From Marchantia polymorpha subsp. ruderalis (taxonomy: Eukaryota > Streptophyta > Marchantiopsida > Marchantiales > Marchantiaceae), in NCBI GenBank assembly GCA_037833965.1, contig AP031358.1:7076001-7140000 (forward strand): a DNA stretch of 64,000 bases, written 5' to 3'. The notes under the pieces were generated by a model. The model saw nothing but the letters and a program-made list of their open reading frames with translations. It searched no databases and was not told the origin of the DNA. This document shows, piece by piece, positions 13,601 to 27,897 of the stretch. The first letter of the stretch is position 1. Every line of letters begins with the position of its first letter. The translations under genes and the position numbers were made by a program.

Positions 13601-16600
13601 ATTTCACGCAATCAGAGTGATTACACTACAAACAGAGATAACGACAAAGCTTGTGATTGCTCAGGCGATTCTCACCTTTCAGTTATAAATAGTTAATTTG
13701 CATTTATTCCCAAAGGGCTATTGTCTCACCTCTTACTCGTTCTCCAGGATGAGTCAGTTTAGCTTCTTCCGGATCATCAGAATCCTTTTGGTTTAGCAGT
13801 TTGGTTGATTTTAACGAGAGTCAACGACTTTTTGTTTATAAGCACTTACTCACAATTTCTTTCAGTTTTTGTTTATCGCCATTATAAACATGGGCAGAAT
13901 CTTTGGAGAATGCTGATTGAAGGTGATGCATAGAATTCAATCTCGTCTCGCGTAGTGCAATGCAGTATCCCAGTATACATATATGAAAAGTTTAAAAACT
14001 CAATTCTTCCGAAACTAAGATCGCCCTTTGATCGAAACAGAAGGTGATTCTGAAAACTGATCTTAGATCTAGAGACCCCGTTCGGTTACTGTATCCACGA
14101 AGGTAAATACAAAAATGGTGTCCACTGGAGATACAGTAGTGAGTGCATGTTACCGCCAGTTGTTTAAATGTTACCTCAAGCGCACACTTGAAATGATCTG
14201 ATTCAAACTTGGCCATCCATTTGAGCCCCCCGAGCCTGTCTCTTCAAGCATCTATTTCAACTTTTCCTTCAAACAGAGGGTATGACCTCCAGAGTCCAGA
14301 ATGCATCATAGGTTCGGCACCTAATAGGATTCGTGTACATGTCAGTAAATTTATAATGTGCACGGCGATTACTCCATCAAAGCCAGAGCATTGAATAATC
14401 GGTTTCATCTACCTCTTCGTCAAATATGTCAAGACTCCATTCCAATCTTTCAGCACATTTTACTGTTGAGGAAGCATTCAAACTTTGAGAGGTTGGCCTC
14501 TCCAGAATCTACCGTATGTGCCTCTCGCCAATCAATAGTTTTCTCTGCTCGAACAAGTTTCAGGAGTCCTGAATTTTAGAGCTCTCCTGAAGCTTTAGAT
14601 ATGCCGGATACATATACTCAGTGGTCATGAGGTCACCTTACAGAACAAAGATGGTAGAAAGTCAAAAAGCTTCTTATCAACTGTTATGCAGGTGACAAGG
14701 ATTATTTGCAACCTAACGTAAACTTCGCATTGCACTTTCACTTGGTTACATGAATCGCTGTTTTATGAATCGTAAGGTTAAACTCGAGGGCATCGTCTCT
14801 ACGTACTATGTCGTACGGAGTGTGCACAGTATTATGTGAATGTGGAGTAGTTAGATCGTCATCCCTTATTTGTTCTGTATAAAACTAGCAGTGGTAGGTT
14901 TATCAATTGTTCCTGACATCAGATGGGCGAAAAATACATCGAGGTATAGAAGAAACAACAAGAGCGATATCATGTGAATCAGCCTGAAACCAGTAGATAA
15001 ATAATGGGTTGCTTTATCAATTAACGAGGAAAACTTATTACTTGTAGACTGACTTACAGAGCGAGACAACAACACAACGAGGTTGACATCTAACAATTTG
15101 TAAAAACATAAATCCAGCTCGTGAGTCCAAATACAAGAAGTAAGAGATGAAGTATATTGCGTACTGAAGGATATGTAGAAGAATCCAATGGATAGAAGAT
15201 ACTAACTTGCTTTGGAGATATGTCCTTGTCATACGATTAAAAAGTGAGTGGGATCAGATGAGATTGTAATATTGCAATATCTAATAAAAAAATGTTAAAA
15301 ACTGAAATCAAGTGGATTTAATTATTTAGTGGATCTCAAGAAATATTCACTTCGTCCTGAAAACCTACGCTGGTGTACAAGAAACAGGGACCTGCACTTA
15401 TGCACTGTAAGTAGCTCTCCTTATAAAGTCAAACACCTCTTTTTCATGAGACTTTTGGAAATGACAATCATTTGCTCAAACATCACCCAGCACTTATTGT
15501 CAAGCATTCATTTACTAGCATCAATTGAAAAAGGTACATAAAATACATGCCTTTGTCGAAGATTGCTGTGTACCCTTAGAGCAACTTGGTTTGAATATTT
15601 TCCACTTGAACATGTTTAGCATGAGGGATGAAGTAAAAGTAAGTTGGGATACTCATTTCTTCGTGCGGTCTGAGAAGTGTCTTGTATGAATTGTGCCAAT
15701 ACTAGGTGGCTACGCAGGACAAAACTTCATCACAACTGCATAATAACTGAAACTGGTGAAGTACCAAAAACTACCAAAAACTTGGTGAAGTACTTAATAA
15801 ATAAATTTCCACATGTCTATAAGAGTAAGTCTGCTTAGGTTACAATACTGGTGTTCATTAAACATATAATCATCATACGTCATCATGTGAGCTTATCATC
15901 ATGATTCAATCAGTTGAAACGTTGGTCGGCGGTACAGCTCTTGTAACTACGAACGAATCACGTTTGTTTGGATTTTATGATCTTCTACCTTCTCTGAAAT
16001 GGTTAACACAATTTTGGTTCAAAATAATGCTGCAACTTCTTTCATGCGCAATTGAATGTCCTTGAAGAACATAACAATATTGTGGAAGGAACAAATACGT
16101 GATTCGTTCCAGGTTGGAGTGTATTGAGTTATGGAAAACGTAAATTCATCAAAATATCCAGTGTATTGATTGGAAAAATAGGGAGGTTCTTATGATTGCA
16201 AAGTGTTGAAGAATACTATTGAAATGGAGCATTTAGAATGAACTAAGAAAAGGGAAAGGATTTTTTGAACATTTTACGTGCTCATATGTATATATTACTT
16301 GAAGGAAGAAAGTTGGATTCCTCATCTTTTAAAGTCTCTATTTAACCTAAAGAATACTTAAATGAAATTTCTTCCAATTCATTAGCGTTGACAAGTTCTT
16401 CAATGAGATCTTCCACACTTCCGAAGGGATTGGAACGACCCGTCGGTTGGCGATGACGATAAAATGAATTTACTCCTGAAAACATAAAGGAACAGCTATT
16501 TGTCATGTCGAGCATAGATCGACCACTAGCAGATCATCTACTCCACTGACATGCTAGCAATACCGGACTAGGTGGGGCCAATGGGTCCCAGTCCTCGATG

Positions 16601-19600
16601 CTTGAAGAATCTCCCAGGTTGCTGGAAGCTGCATCCAGACATCATGTAAGCCAACATTGTACAACTGTGTACGATATCTCCCAGCGTCTTGGAGACTGTT
16701 CGAAACAGTCCCTCGGCTGCTATTGCTACCAATAGCGAGTTGATGATGTTCACTGTACACATTCTTAGGCACGGTAATGATCCGAGACCATGCTTTGAAA
16801 ACAATATTCAACCAAGATCCCCTTGACTAAATAAATTTCACTTGTACGTGGTGATCACAAGCAAAAACATACCAATCATCCCTTGGTACGTTGAAATTTG
16901 TGAGTTCTATTGGGCATACCACTATTTCATGTAGACTGAACAAGTGTGTGAGGACATTAATGCAGGTTCAGACTTTATATTATTTTCACGGGTCAAGAAA
17001 AACCCACCATCCTCACTGGTTCCATAAATACGAGCTAAAACAGGATTGATAGATATTGATCTCAAGATCAAGCTTTTCGCTGTTGACGCCAAGTTTGTGC
17101 TCTCTGGCCTTTGATCGTGTCAAAAGTTTAGAGCCGTATTGGTGGAAGAAACATTCGGACAAAGAATAGAAAGTAAGAAATGTCAACGATCCTTTTGTCG
17201 GAAAAAACTTACCAAGTTTTAGAGACGTTTTGGTCTCAAGATCAGCTCCAAAAGATTCATTCATCGGATGAAATTTGCAAGCAATGAATCCCAAAGAAGA
17301 TAGACATGACAAAAACTCACAGGTATATTGCATGTAGTTACTACATTGTAGTATAAGAAAAAGTTCACTGTACAAAAGTGATGAGAATCCATGACCATGT
17401 CTGCAGGGTTGTGTACGGCACATCGGAGGCTTGTATTCAATTTCTACCTCGTTATTCTGCATGAAAGTTCGTATAGTCTCAACCACCCGATGAATCTCGT
17501 GGTTCTTGGCCATAAAACGTTTTATTTGGAAGCCATGCTAACAAAAGGGTATGATTTTAAATCCCCTATCGTTTGCGAACTTTGTGTCCAGGGAAAGTTC
17601 GACCAACTGAAAATGTTCTGTTGGTGAACCAGACAAGTCTGTAAGCCCATACGTGTGACGTTAGAGTATGATGGTTCATGACGAGAGCAAAAGTGAGTTC
17701 TATCGCTCAAAGCTGAAGTGAATATTCCTTGCTTAGCTTTAATGTAGTCCTGTTGCAAGAACAAATCCTTGTCACATACGAAGTCAAGAAGGCATTTAAT
17801 ATCACCCACCAGTTGACCCACGAGAAAAGGCTTTTCCATGCAGTTCTCTACGCGCATATTCTCTCTGAATTTTTCCATGACCGTGGAGTTAAATTAGTTT
17901 CAAGTGTTGAAAAGAATACTTTGTTTCAAAAGATACTAGAGGTTTATGATTTTCCCCGCTCTTCAAGATCTCAAAGCCAAAACTCATGGCAATCATGAGC
18001 ATGCTCTGCAAAATTTTTGTCTGAATCTTTGTACGAGAGGAGACCGATGTATAGTCCCTAGGTCATGGAACATACAGAGTGATAGATTAATCTTTCAATC
18101 TCATGTGAGGGGGCGTGACTTTCGGTGATAACAACCAATCATTTGTATCATTGAGATATTCGTCAGAAAAGAACGGGCAAGAATCCAACATAAAGCCCAT
18201 GAAAATCAATAGAGTCATCTTTCTGTTTTAGACACAAGTCGACAGTAGATTCTGTCAGTGATACGTCGGTACCGAAGAGCCTTTTACGCTGTGCATCAGA
18301 ATCCAAGAAAGCCGCCCTCATGTTTACACTCTCTCGAAGAAACCTTGATCCTTGCAAATGCCTACACCTGAACTTGTGAATGATGATCATTGAAGTATGT
18401 GCTTCTTACAAAGTTGGTTGCCACACCTCGAACTGTGTGGGTGTGTGTTTGAGACTCTCTCTACAGTTGTTTTGTGTTTCAAAAGATTGTCCTGAACAAT
18501 ACTCTAGAAGAAAGAAATGCATGTGCTTTCCTCTGACTGCACATTATTAGAGTACACTATAGTAAATGTACGAATAAAGCGAATTCTGTACTTCAGTTGC
18601 CTAGCCACATGTTTTTGGGCTTTGGACACAAGGTAATCGATCAGTCCCTTGGAAATTCAATCCTCCTGATGTGATGTGAGTATTAAAATATATCTTCCAC
18701 CCTCTACTTTCTCTTTCTTTCCAAATGTTTAACTGCAGTATCCTAACTCTAACTCTCCTTCTTCGTTGTCCGTACATATCGCCGCAAAGTCCCGTGGGTC
18801 GTCGGGGGTTCTAGCTTTTTATTCCTGAACTGTTATCACATGTGTTGCCCCATGAATCACGACCATGTTTGCTCTCTCATCTTCGGCACAAAAGGTTTGA
18901 TAATCATTCCACGATTGCGTGGGGGCGTAAGGCCTTTTTGGAAGCTTGTGGATACTGGATGTGGATAAAACATCAGGGGATTCCATAGCACCCACAAAGT
19001 TTCGCCTAGCAAGCGGCAAGAATTCCTTTGGAATAATCGCTTACCGAGGTTTACGACAGTCAACGGGAATGAAAGTTACAAGCATATTACGCCCCGCAGG
19101 AAAATTCGTCCGTCAAACATATGGAAAACGTCACCACCTTTACTATGAAAACCACGTTTAAGTTAGTCTCTTTTCATATGCAAGGAACCATATAAACCTC
19201 TAGCAGACTGCTATGAAACAACACAATCCAATATAGTTGGAAGCCTTCTCTAACCCAATACCAGCTGCAATACTTTAATGAGCTGAGCTTCGCGGATCTC
19301 TAAATTCCAGAGCTGGAAACGTCACATATCTAACATCGGGTGAACTCGGAAGGGGATACATGGATCCCACTGCATACCTTGCCTTATGCCAACCTTGACT
19401 AAACTACAGTAAAGTAGTTGCTTTGGACTGTCTGCAGCTAAACCATGTTGATGTTCGCACCGAATCTTACGCAGTTTATGGTACAACTTGGTGTCCAAGG
19501 TTCCAGCGAGCAGGAATCAATCGCGATCGATTAAGATGATAGAAGGTTTTGAGATGCTGACTCCTCGAGCTTTCCCTGCTCCTCGACCTGACCACGTTGC

Positions 19601-19602
19601 AC

Positions 19603-19841
19603 ATTGCCAGAGTCTTGTAGGGTTTCTCTGTGTCAATCTTTCCTGCCAACTGACATCTCTTGCATTGGTCTGCATATTCTCTTTCGAGGGCGTGACCGAA
19701 GCAAGTGGGGATCACAAAGTCCTGTGGTGTAGAGAATTGGGATAGCTTACTGTTCGCTCTGAATGCGGTGAAGCTGTGTTGGAAAAGTACATTTAGCATC
19801 ACGTGCCGCTGGATCTTCCAGTGGGTACTATAACAACACAT
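19603..19841 (-). pseudogene. possible Ty3-type retrotransposon integrase remnant
   Basis: A minus-strand frame contains EYADQCKRCQLAGKIDTEKP followed by a Leu-Ala. This is like the CxxC half of the HHCC zinc-binding segment at the start of Ty3 integrases, where a Tyr and several residues precede C-x2-C-Q. The upstream histidine pair is not in a clear place, and no integrase core, reverse transcriptase or long terminal repeat was found nearby. It would be a short decayed fragment. A chance match is a real alternative. Confidence 0.3.
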
Positions 19842-21109
19842 GCTTCTTGATCAGAGTTTCTTCTTAGATTCAATTCGAACAGCAATTTGTGGCGTATATG
19901 CACAAATACCTCGATGTAAAATCATGGCAAGAATGCTACCCTGCAACATTTTGGCTTCAAGAGTGCTTTTTTGGATCTGTTGAACTTCTGGACGAACTGG
20001 GAGATCCTATTTTGTATGTAAAGAGATCTGATCTTTCTAAAAAGAAGAAGATCATAAGCTTCGCTAGGTATGGTCTTGTACACGATGATAAGATAAAGAG
20101 GAGGCTTCGAATAAACAGCGCTATGAGAATCCATCGACATCAGTACAAAGGAAAGGCAAACAAAGGCCATATTAAAATCCAGGGGATAAAAGAAAAGAAA
20201 AGAGCCCATCTCTCAATTTTGTGATTGTTGTTCACAAGATTATCTTTGCTGATAGGGTGATTTCTGCAATGCTTGGAGACTATAACCAAGCATTTATAAT
20301 CGATGGTCATTGGAAACAGAATTGAAGGCAGAAGCTTCCGGAGGCTCCATGTTCCAAAAAAATCCAGGGCTGAGCACGTACGCAGTTGAAGATTTGATCA
20401 AATCGCATGCATGATATCTAGCCTTACTCCTACGGATTCTTATAGCAATAGCCCGAAAGCCCATTTAAACAAAGCTCGCCAATCAGAAAGACCTTCTAAA
20501 TCTTGTTCGGCTTATCTGTCATCGTTTTGTCACATTGACTGGATCGAAGATCGCAATGAGTTTGGAATGATCTAATAGAGCACTTTTGAGGCCAGATCTA
20601 GATTCTCATTAACTACTCATCACAAAGAGGCCTTGGACCTCCGAATTCTTGGTCATGAAATCTTGTAGACTTGGGTCCAGGAACCGCTCTACAGACAGAA
20701 AATTCTGATGGATATTTCAAGATGTTCTATAACATATTTCGCTATGGATTCTTGAACTATAGCACGCATTTCTGCAATTCACTGCCCTGCTTGGAAACAG
20801 TCGGTGCGTCGGAGGCTACCGGAGATGTTCCGGACTTTAGACTCGACCATATGAACTCACCACTGCGAGGAATGATTAGTCTTAATGTTATGATGCGTCG
20901 ATCAATGTAAAACTAAAATGGCCTCCGTATGTAGTGCTCGAAAATCTACAGATTTACATATGGAGTCATGAAGAATATGAGCCCACCTGCTCTAGGCTTA
21001 TTGTTTGAGAGTGAAAAAAATTTCCAATTCTAGAATATAGATTTAAATCCACACAAATTTTGAATATACGTCAATGATGTTTAATCCAACTTTCTAAAAT
21101 TTAAGAATG

Positions 21110-21154
21110 TTTAGGGTGTTAAAGTTTAGGGTTTAGGTTTAAGAACGTTTAGGT
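21110..21154 (+). repeat. degenerate telomere-like repeats
   Basis: TTTAGGG, the plant telomere unit, occurs at 21,110-21,116 and 21,125-21,131, with TTTAGGT variants at 21,132-21,138 and about 21,148. This is a very short interstitial array. It may be a repair scar or chance in a T/A/G-rich stretch. Confidence 0.4.
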
Positions 21155-21155
21155 C

Positions 21156-21191
21156 CGTGTGCCATGTGTATGGGCATAGACATGGCACACG
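21156..21191. repeat. 12-bp inverted repeat
   Basis: The arms 21,156-21,167 and 21,180-21,191 are exact reverse complements separated by 12 bases. They directly follow the telomere-like repeats. Confidence 0.6.
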
Positions 21192-24100
21192 AGATGAAAC
21201 ACCTCATGCTTCAAGTTTAGTAGCGGGGACGGGAGGCAGGGAGGGAGGACTTGACCCAGGCGTGCAAGCCCTCGCTCGTCCAGACCCAGGGGCAGGGATA
21301 AGCTCCCTCGCTCGGAACACGTAGCACAGGCGACGCATACATATGAGGTGGGATGCAGGATCAATGTATCAGGGTCCAGCAGCTCATTCGAGTCCAGTGG
21401 CTGCCAGAGGGACGCACGCCGTCTGCCAATTTCTCTCTAGATTTCTGTCCGGGTCTGTCACCGGTCTGTCTTATCTGTCATCGTCACTAATCGCCTGAGC
21501 ATGGTGGTGGGTTCCTCTTGTTAAGAAACCCCCTATTGCAGGTAAGATCTTCTCATCTCAAAGTGGAGAAGATTTCCATTCCAACAAGCGTTGGAAGGTA
21601 GGTTGCATTCTGGCTCTGTGCAGTCCTCCCGACTCAACATACCGCTGGCTAAAGTTCAATCAATCTCATTACTTGTTAAGATTCAATCTTCCTGGATCCT
21701 TCCTCGCAGTCCTGTCCTTGTCTAACTCCACGTGCAAACCATTGGGATGCAATATTTAGTTTATTGCTTCTCGGTATGAATTATCCAATATCATTGCAAG
21801 ATGTCTGATTTATAGCTGTCAGTTGCATAATCTCCTAAGTACCAAGTTTGTCGTTCAAATGACTGCTGTCATAAAGTTAGTACACAAAACACGTTTTGGA
21901 TGTTCCTTCACTCCTCTTCAACCTTCGGCCGAAAGTGGTCTTTACTTGTCATCGTTCGGATGATTATTCGTAATCTAAAAAACTGGAAAATGATGATCTA
22001 TGAGATGTACTAATATACTGAGATAAGCGATTGGACTATTTACTTTCAGGTGAATGTAGCTTTATAAAGGAATAATGTCTTCGTAACCTTGAAAGACATA
22101 TCCAACTAGCAGTCCCATACGTAGAATACAGCAATATATACAAATAACATAATAATGCATAGATTTTGTATGAAGTTGCAGGAATGTACTTCACCCTATT
22201 TTGCATCTAAAACTGAGAATGTCCGCAGAAGGAAAAGTCCAATTTATACGATCAAAAGTTCCACCATCTCACCGAGAGATCACACCCCGAAGGATAATAC
22301 TTTCTCCCGAATTGCTTTTCGAATTAAAGGCAAGGGGACTGCCTGACTGACACCAGAAAACACTTGTGTCGACACCACGATATACAAATACTGTCCGACA
22401 TGGCCCGCGACTGCCTGACAGAGTTTGTGGGGAAACTGTCAGACAGACAGCGAATCTGAGCCTTCATCTATTAGACGTAAACATGAAAAAATGTTGTGTC
22501 ATACTCTAACATGTGCGTTAAACAGGAACCTTTGGGGAATGACTTCTTCTCAACATTTATGAATTGCATAATTCCAAAATTGAGAATTTCCAACCGTCCG
22601 AAGGCTCACCTAATTACTGGAAATAGAAAACATCAAACGAATTGGGGAAGATACGTTACTAGGCAGCCATGAAATACGTCAATATCAGTGCACCTTTCTG
22701 CTTTTCAGATTTCACTTTAGTACCTCCAGAATTTCAACTTTGAGGCATAACCGCGTGTACCACCATCTTGCATGGTCTATCAAAAGCATGGCAATGTGTA
22801 CCGCTTTCGATTTAATTCAGGGAGATTGTAACACAAGAAAGACCCTACAGAGAAGAGCTGTCATCTTCGTGTCGGATATACTAGAGTGTACAGGCTGTGG
22901 ACTTACAACGATAATGCATTTGACTGCACACACTTTTGATGAATAGATGGTGTGCCTCTTGAACAAAGATTTTGAGAAACGGTTTTCATTCGTAACGTAG
23001 TACATTCAAGAGGCAAGGGTTGTAATATTTTATCAAGGATGAAGAAGCTGAAAGAGCCAAATTGAGTGCGGCGAGACGTACCAAATGTCTGCTAGACAGG
23101 CCTCAAAACTTGCCAGAAACGAAGTAGGATGTGTTTGATTTCAATGCCAGGCCCGAGCCGGAGCTTGCCAACCAGTTTTCATTCATGAGGCGATGTTTTC
23201 GGGTTTGAAACATTGATACAATTTACAGGATCGCATGCCTCGCTCACGCGGCATACTGATTAAAACTTAGAGACCACATTTGTTCCTACATGTTTTGTGG
23301 AATCGGGCCTGATCTTTCTCCCAGTGTGATATTACCACCAGTTACATGGACCGACTATATTAGTAGAGAGAAGGAGATAGATGGAGCTTTAGCATGAAAG
23401 AAGGCGTGTTTGAGTGGAAAAGCGTAAGAATCGTGGAAACCCACGGGCCGATGCAAGGAGTCGCATCGGCATCGACAAATCGGAGATTTATGGACAAGAT
23501 GTGGGTGAAATTGTGGTTTATTTTATTCCAGTCCATGGATCTAAGGTTTTCAAGCTAAACATGGATACGATACAGATAATAACTCCGATGTTTCTGAGGC
23601 CTATGCGGCGGGACGTACCCAGAAGTCGAAATAGAGCTTCGGAGATGGAAAGGGCCGAGCATTGCGACGAAGACAAAGCTCGCATGTGTTCACATTTCGG
23701 ATTGAATTCGGCAACAAACGTGGTTGTAAGCAAGATCTGCGCACCGCTTGAATAGACCCGAGGGAGGGATGTAAGGCCTATGCGGCGTGGCGTGCAAGCA
23801 CAAAAAGATTAGAGCCCGTTGAATCACCTGACAAACTGTACGAATTCCTCTCGACATGTCGATTCTCATGCTGCATCCCTAAACACGGAGCTGAGTATAC
23901 CCACAAGCGGAACACGGGGATGAACAAAAGGGTGAACACGAGGTAAGATTGAAGCTTGTGGGCCTGAAACATGCGAAGACCCACAAGCTCTGTCTCTCTA
24001 TAAGTTGTGTAAATCCACAAGGCTCATATGAACGTATTAGCATAAGGATCATGCCCAATACTTCTTTAAGAAGTTCAGGACAAGCCTGTCCTGGTATCAT

Positions 24101-26316
24101 GGCCTCGTTCGAAGAGGGGAGCTATGACGCTTAAGCACGGTTTGTTGGTTCGGTATATAGGAACCCATATCTGCAGGAACACCACGGGGCCAAGATATGT
24201 ACCAAAGCATCTAAATGCAAGTGTCCAGAGAGTGTCAAAGTCTCCAACCTGAAGCTACTGTCTCAATAATAGGCAGTTATGGGAGTTATGGGATTGAAGA
24301 TGGGCTGCAATCGTGAGGATCCATAGCATATGCCATGATAAGTATGAGAATTGAAAACCTGACCTCTGTTTCCGGAACATTCAGAACTGAAACAGGTTTC
24401 ATCTGTATATCCAAACAAAGGCCAAAATTAGAATTTGATTGACGAATCCCTGTCAGTCCTAGGCCGATTTATGATTCACTGGTTATGGATCTGGATCTGA
24501 ATGGGAAATTTTCCCTACTAAGTTGCATCCTAGCATATCTAAGCTGCCGTCATATGGTACATCACTGAACTGGGATTAGATCCACGTGCAATTCCACGTT
24601 CTAATTTACTCCCAGTGCTAATTCATACAAGTAATCAGTGAAAGTGAATCGAACGCATCGATAAAGTACTTTGAGGTTGTCAATGTCAATGTCCATTTGA
24701 AGACCGGAGATTCGTCGATAAGAAGAAGAGTACCACCGGAAATGAAGCATAACTGAAATTTCTAGCTTGCTACTAAAATAACCTCCGGTTACCACTCATA
24801 ATGACTGGAAAGCTGACATGCTATGTCCTTTCAAGCGTCCAGAATCTATAATTCATAGGTTTTGTTACGATCATCATGGTTTGCACCCATACCGATCAGG
24901 GTCCAAGGCTCAAACCGAAGTCGATCCAGTTTCATACAGTCTCCATAATCGTCGTACTCCCGAATTTCACATCCGTCCACTGTCCAAATTAGTAATATCC
25001 CTACTTACGTCTCCTTCCACTTAAATCGTGCACTTCTTCCAACGATTTGGAATGAAGGCACATGTTTCGATCCGAATTGCAAAATTCTTACAGTGGAACC
25101 CATCCGATCAAACAAACAAAGTTTTACAGCTTTAGAGTTCATCATATAATCATAAAACATACTTGAGAAAAACATTAGGAATTTACCTTCGATGATAAGT
25201 CTCCAGATCTATCATGAAAGACGTTTCGACTTACATCCAAAGATCATCAACGATATGACCTTCGATCAGAAGGCACTCATTTTCATTCACCTGACCGAAC
25301 GGACTCGTGAAAGCATTTGTTTCTACAGCTCTCAGGAAGATGAATTGTAGCTGTAGTGAAGTGACTTACCCCCAAAAGTCATCGTCTTGACAAATACCCA
25401 CAATCCGAGACCAGTCCAGAATTAGCTGGGAGAAAGAATCATTCGCTTGTCACGCAGAGAACAGCGGAGCAAGGTCTTGACAACCCGTCCAGGAATGTTG
25501 AACATATACAGGACCTACGACCGTACAGTGCAGAATCTGAATGGTCATCACTGTGCCAATGTCGACTCCAGCAGCCCTCTTGCCTGCCTGCGTGCGTGCT
25601 TACAGGTGGATGTATATATGGATTCCCCGATTAACCCACGGGTCACTAACTCGAAGAAGCCCAAGGAGTATGTTAACTGCAGCAGACAGGCTTCGCATAC
25701 TCAGAGACCATGAATCCAAAGCGACCGCGAGAGCTGTCATTCTATTACTGGGTCAAAACGCAGGGCTATCATGCATATCTTGAGCCTAATATTAGTGAAA
25801 GCTCAATGAGACCTGCCCTTAACGTGGTATCACGAGCGAAGAAGAACAATCGCTCTGATGATGAGCCAAGACTCACTGACCTTCAGGAATGCAGGTGGAT
25901 ATCTCGGGATCTGATCAGGAGACAGATTCATTTTATAATCATCAATAATCCCTGACCGTCATACTTGTGACCACAAACAATACCGAAACGTTTCTCCGTG
26001 GGAGCTCAACTGTTACCTTCGATGGCAGGATCCTCTTTCTACGATACATAAGCGCATGCGTGCTGCGCTCATCTCATCCGCTCCTCGTCCAGTGGGGGAG
26101 CTTCTTGGCAGAATAATCCCGATCACTTTGATCCGACTGCAGGTCAACTCGGGCTTGAGTTGGATCGAGTGCTAGAGAAGCTCAAGAAGGCACAATTGCC
26201 ACCATCGATACTCGAAAAGGAAGGAGAGAGAAGAAGTGCAGCTCGTCGTCACGCGGCACGTCGTCAGAGAGCCATCGAAGCTCGTGGTTTATGTCCATCG
26301 GTATTCAAAGGTAGAC

Positions 26317-27897
26317 ATGGCAGGATGCGCGAGCTCGGAGCTGAGCGCACTGACAGGGCTGTTGACATCGTCAGGTCTCAATGTGGGGAGCTCGGACCAG
26401 GTGGGGCAGTTCCTCTGCTCGAAATTCGATGAAATCTCCACGGCATTGGCCACGCACACGCTGGCCGTGGACAACACGTACCTCTTGTTCTCGACGTACC
26501 TCGTCTTCTCCATGCAGATAGGCTTCGCGATGCTGTGCGCGGGCTCGGTGCGGGCGAAGAACACCATGAACATCATGCTGACCAATGTGCTGGACGCAGC
26601 GGCGGGAGGCATCTCGTTCTACCTCTTCGGATTCGGCTTCGCCTTCGGGCGCAGCTCCAACAACAACAAATTCATCGGCAGCAACTTCTTCGGCCTGCAT
26701 GAAATTCCCAGCTCGCTCGACGGCTTCGACTACAGCTTCTTCCTCTTCCAGTGGGCGTTCGCCATCGCTGCAGCAGGAATCACCAGCGGCTCCATCGCCG
26801 AGCGCACGCAGTTCGTCGCCTACCTCGTCTACTCGTCCTTCCTCACGGGCTTCGTCTACCCGATCGTCGCACATTGGATGTGGTCCGTCGACGGCTGGCT
26901 CGGGGCCGCGGCCACGGACCGGCTCTTCGGCGTGGGCGCCATCGACTTCGCGGGCAGCGGCGTCGTCCACATGGTAGGCGGCATTGCGGGTCTCTGGGGG
27001 GCCTTCATCGAGGGCCCGCGCCTCGGCAGATACAACCGCGACGGCAAGCCCGGCATGGACATGCGCGGCCACAACGCCTCGCTCGTTGTACTCGGTAGCT
27101 TCCTGCTCTGGTTCGGCTGGTTCGGCTTCAACCCGGGCTCGTACGTCAAAATCCTCGTCCCCTACGAAGGCTCAACGTTCGAGGGCAATTGGACCGGCGT
27201 GGGAAGGACCGGAGTCACCACCACGCTCGCCGGGTGCACGGCGGCTCTGACCACTCTCTTCGCGCGCCGCTGGATGACCGGCCACTGGATCGTCACCGAC
27301 GTGTGCAACGGGCTGCTGGGAGGCTTTGCTGCCATTACGGCGGGCTGCGCTGTTGTCGAGCCCTGGGCTGCTATCGTCTGCGGGTTCGTGGCGGCGTGGG
27401 TGCTCATTGGATTCAATCACATTGCTGCCAAATTGCGGTACGACGATCCGCTGGAAGCTGCGCAGCTGCACGGGGGATGCGGGGCGTGGGGGCTGCTTTT
27501 CACAGGCTTGTTTGCGAACGAGAGATATGTCGCCGAGGCTTATGGCCCCGGGCGTGGGCACGGGCTGTTCATGGGAGGAGGGGGCAAGCTGTTCGCCGCT
27601 CAGATCATCGAGATTTTGGTGGTCGTCGGGTGGGTGACGGCCACCATGGTGCCATGTTTCTGGCTGTTGCACCGATTCAATCTGCTCAGAATCTCGGCCG
27701 AGGATGAGATGGCCGGTATGGATCTCACCAGACACGGCGGCAAGGCTTATTATAACGAGGACGAGACTGTCACTCCCGAGTTCCTTCAACCTGGTGGCGG
27801 TGTCGGCCAGTTTCTCCACTTGCCTGGACAAAGGGCGGTGGTCGGAGTTCAACCCAAGGGGTTGCCGAAACAAGAGTTTCCCGATTTGGAACAATGA
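26317..27897 (+). CDS. AMT1: AMT-b: AMT1-type ammonium transporter, intronless
   Basis: This encodes a 526-residue ammonium transporter of the same AMT1 type as AMT-a. The frame is open further upstream, but the earlier possible start is only a GTG. The ATG at 26,317 begins the conserved MAGC N-terminus and has G at -3 and +4. Asp210, pore His218 and His385 are present, as is the tail motif GMDLTRHGG with Thr471. The tail after about residue 480 is longer than in the other copies and is rich in Gly, Pro and Gln; its function is unknown. The gene converges on AMT-c, 3.3 kb away. GC is high in third codon positions, in contrast to the AT-richer flanks. A retroposed or tandem origin would both explain the lack of introns. 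Confidence 0.97.
   Translation: MAGCASSELSALTGLLTSSGLNVGSSDQVGQFLCSKFDEISTALATHTLAVDNTYLLFSTYLVFSMQIGFAMLCAGSVRAKNTMNIMLTNVLDAAAGGISFYLFGFGFAFGRSSNNNKFIGSNFFGLHEIPSSLDGFDYSFFLFQWAFAIAAAGITSGSIAERTQFVAYLVYSSFLTGFVYPIVAHWMWSVDGWLGAAATDRLFGVGAIDFAGSGVVHMVGGIAGLWGAFIEGPRLGRYNRDGKPGMDMRGHNASLVVLGSFLLWFGWFGFNPGSYVKILVPYEGSTFEGNWTGVGRTGVTTTLAGCTAALTTLFARRWMTGHWIVTDVCNGLLGGFAAITAGCAVVEPWAAIVCGFVAAWVLIGFNHIAAKLRYDDPLEAAQLHGGCGAWGLLFTGLFANERYVAEAYGPGRGHGLFMGGGGKLFAAQIIEILVVVGWVTATMVPCFWLLHRFNLLRISAEDEMAGMDLTRHGGKAYYNEDETVTPEFLQPGGGVGQFLHLPGQRAVVGVQPKGLPKQEFPDLEQ

Larger units (their letters stand above)
10601..26316. other. about 15.7 kb intergenic, retroelement debris only
   Basis: No intact gene is supported between AMT-a and AMT-b. 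Visible items are a short GAT/ATG trinucleotide repeat near 12,701-12,718, a minus-strand Ty3-like zinc-finger trace near 19,603-19,841, degenerate telomere-like repeats at 21,110-21,154 and a 12-bp hairpin at 21,156-21,191. A motif resembling GGCCTATGCGGCG occurs at about 23,600 and 23,775. A TATA-like ATACATAAG lies near 26,044, about 270 bp before the AMT-b ATG. Several open frames of 60-110 codons were examined and none has a recognisable domain. Small exons of unknown proteins cannot be excluded. Confidence 0.35.

Noticed and set aside
17391..17627. Plus-strand frame with CELCVQGK, like the end of a Ty1/copia pre-integrase domain
   Set aside because: Only a C-x2-C-x2-GK match. No integrase core, reverse transcriptase or terminal repeats follow, and stops interrupt the frame on both sides.
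23595..23800. Repeated GGCCTATGCGGCG-like motif
   Set aside because: Only two clear copies about 175 bp apart, with no array structure or known site type.
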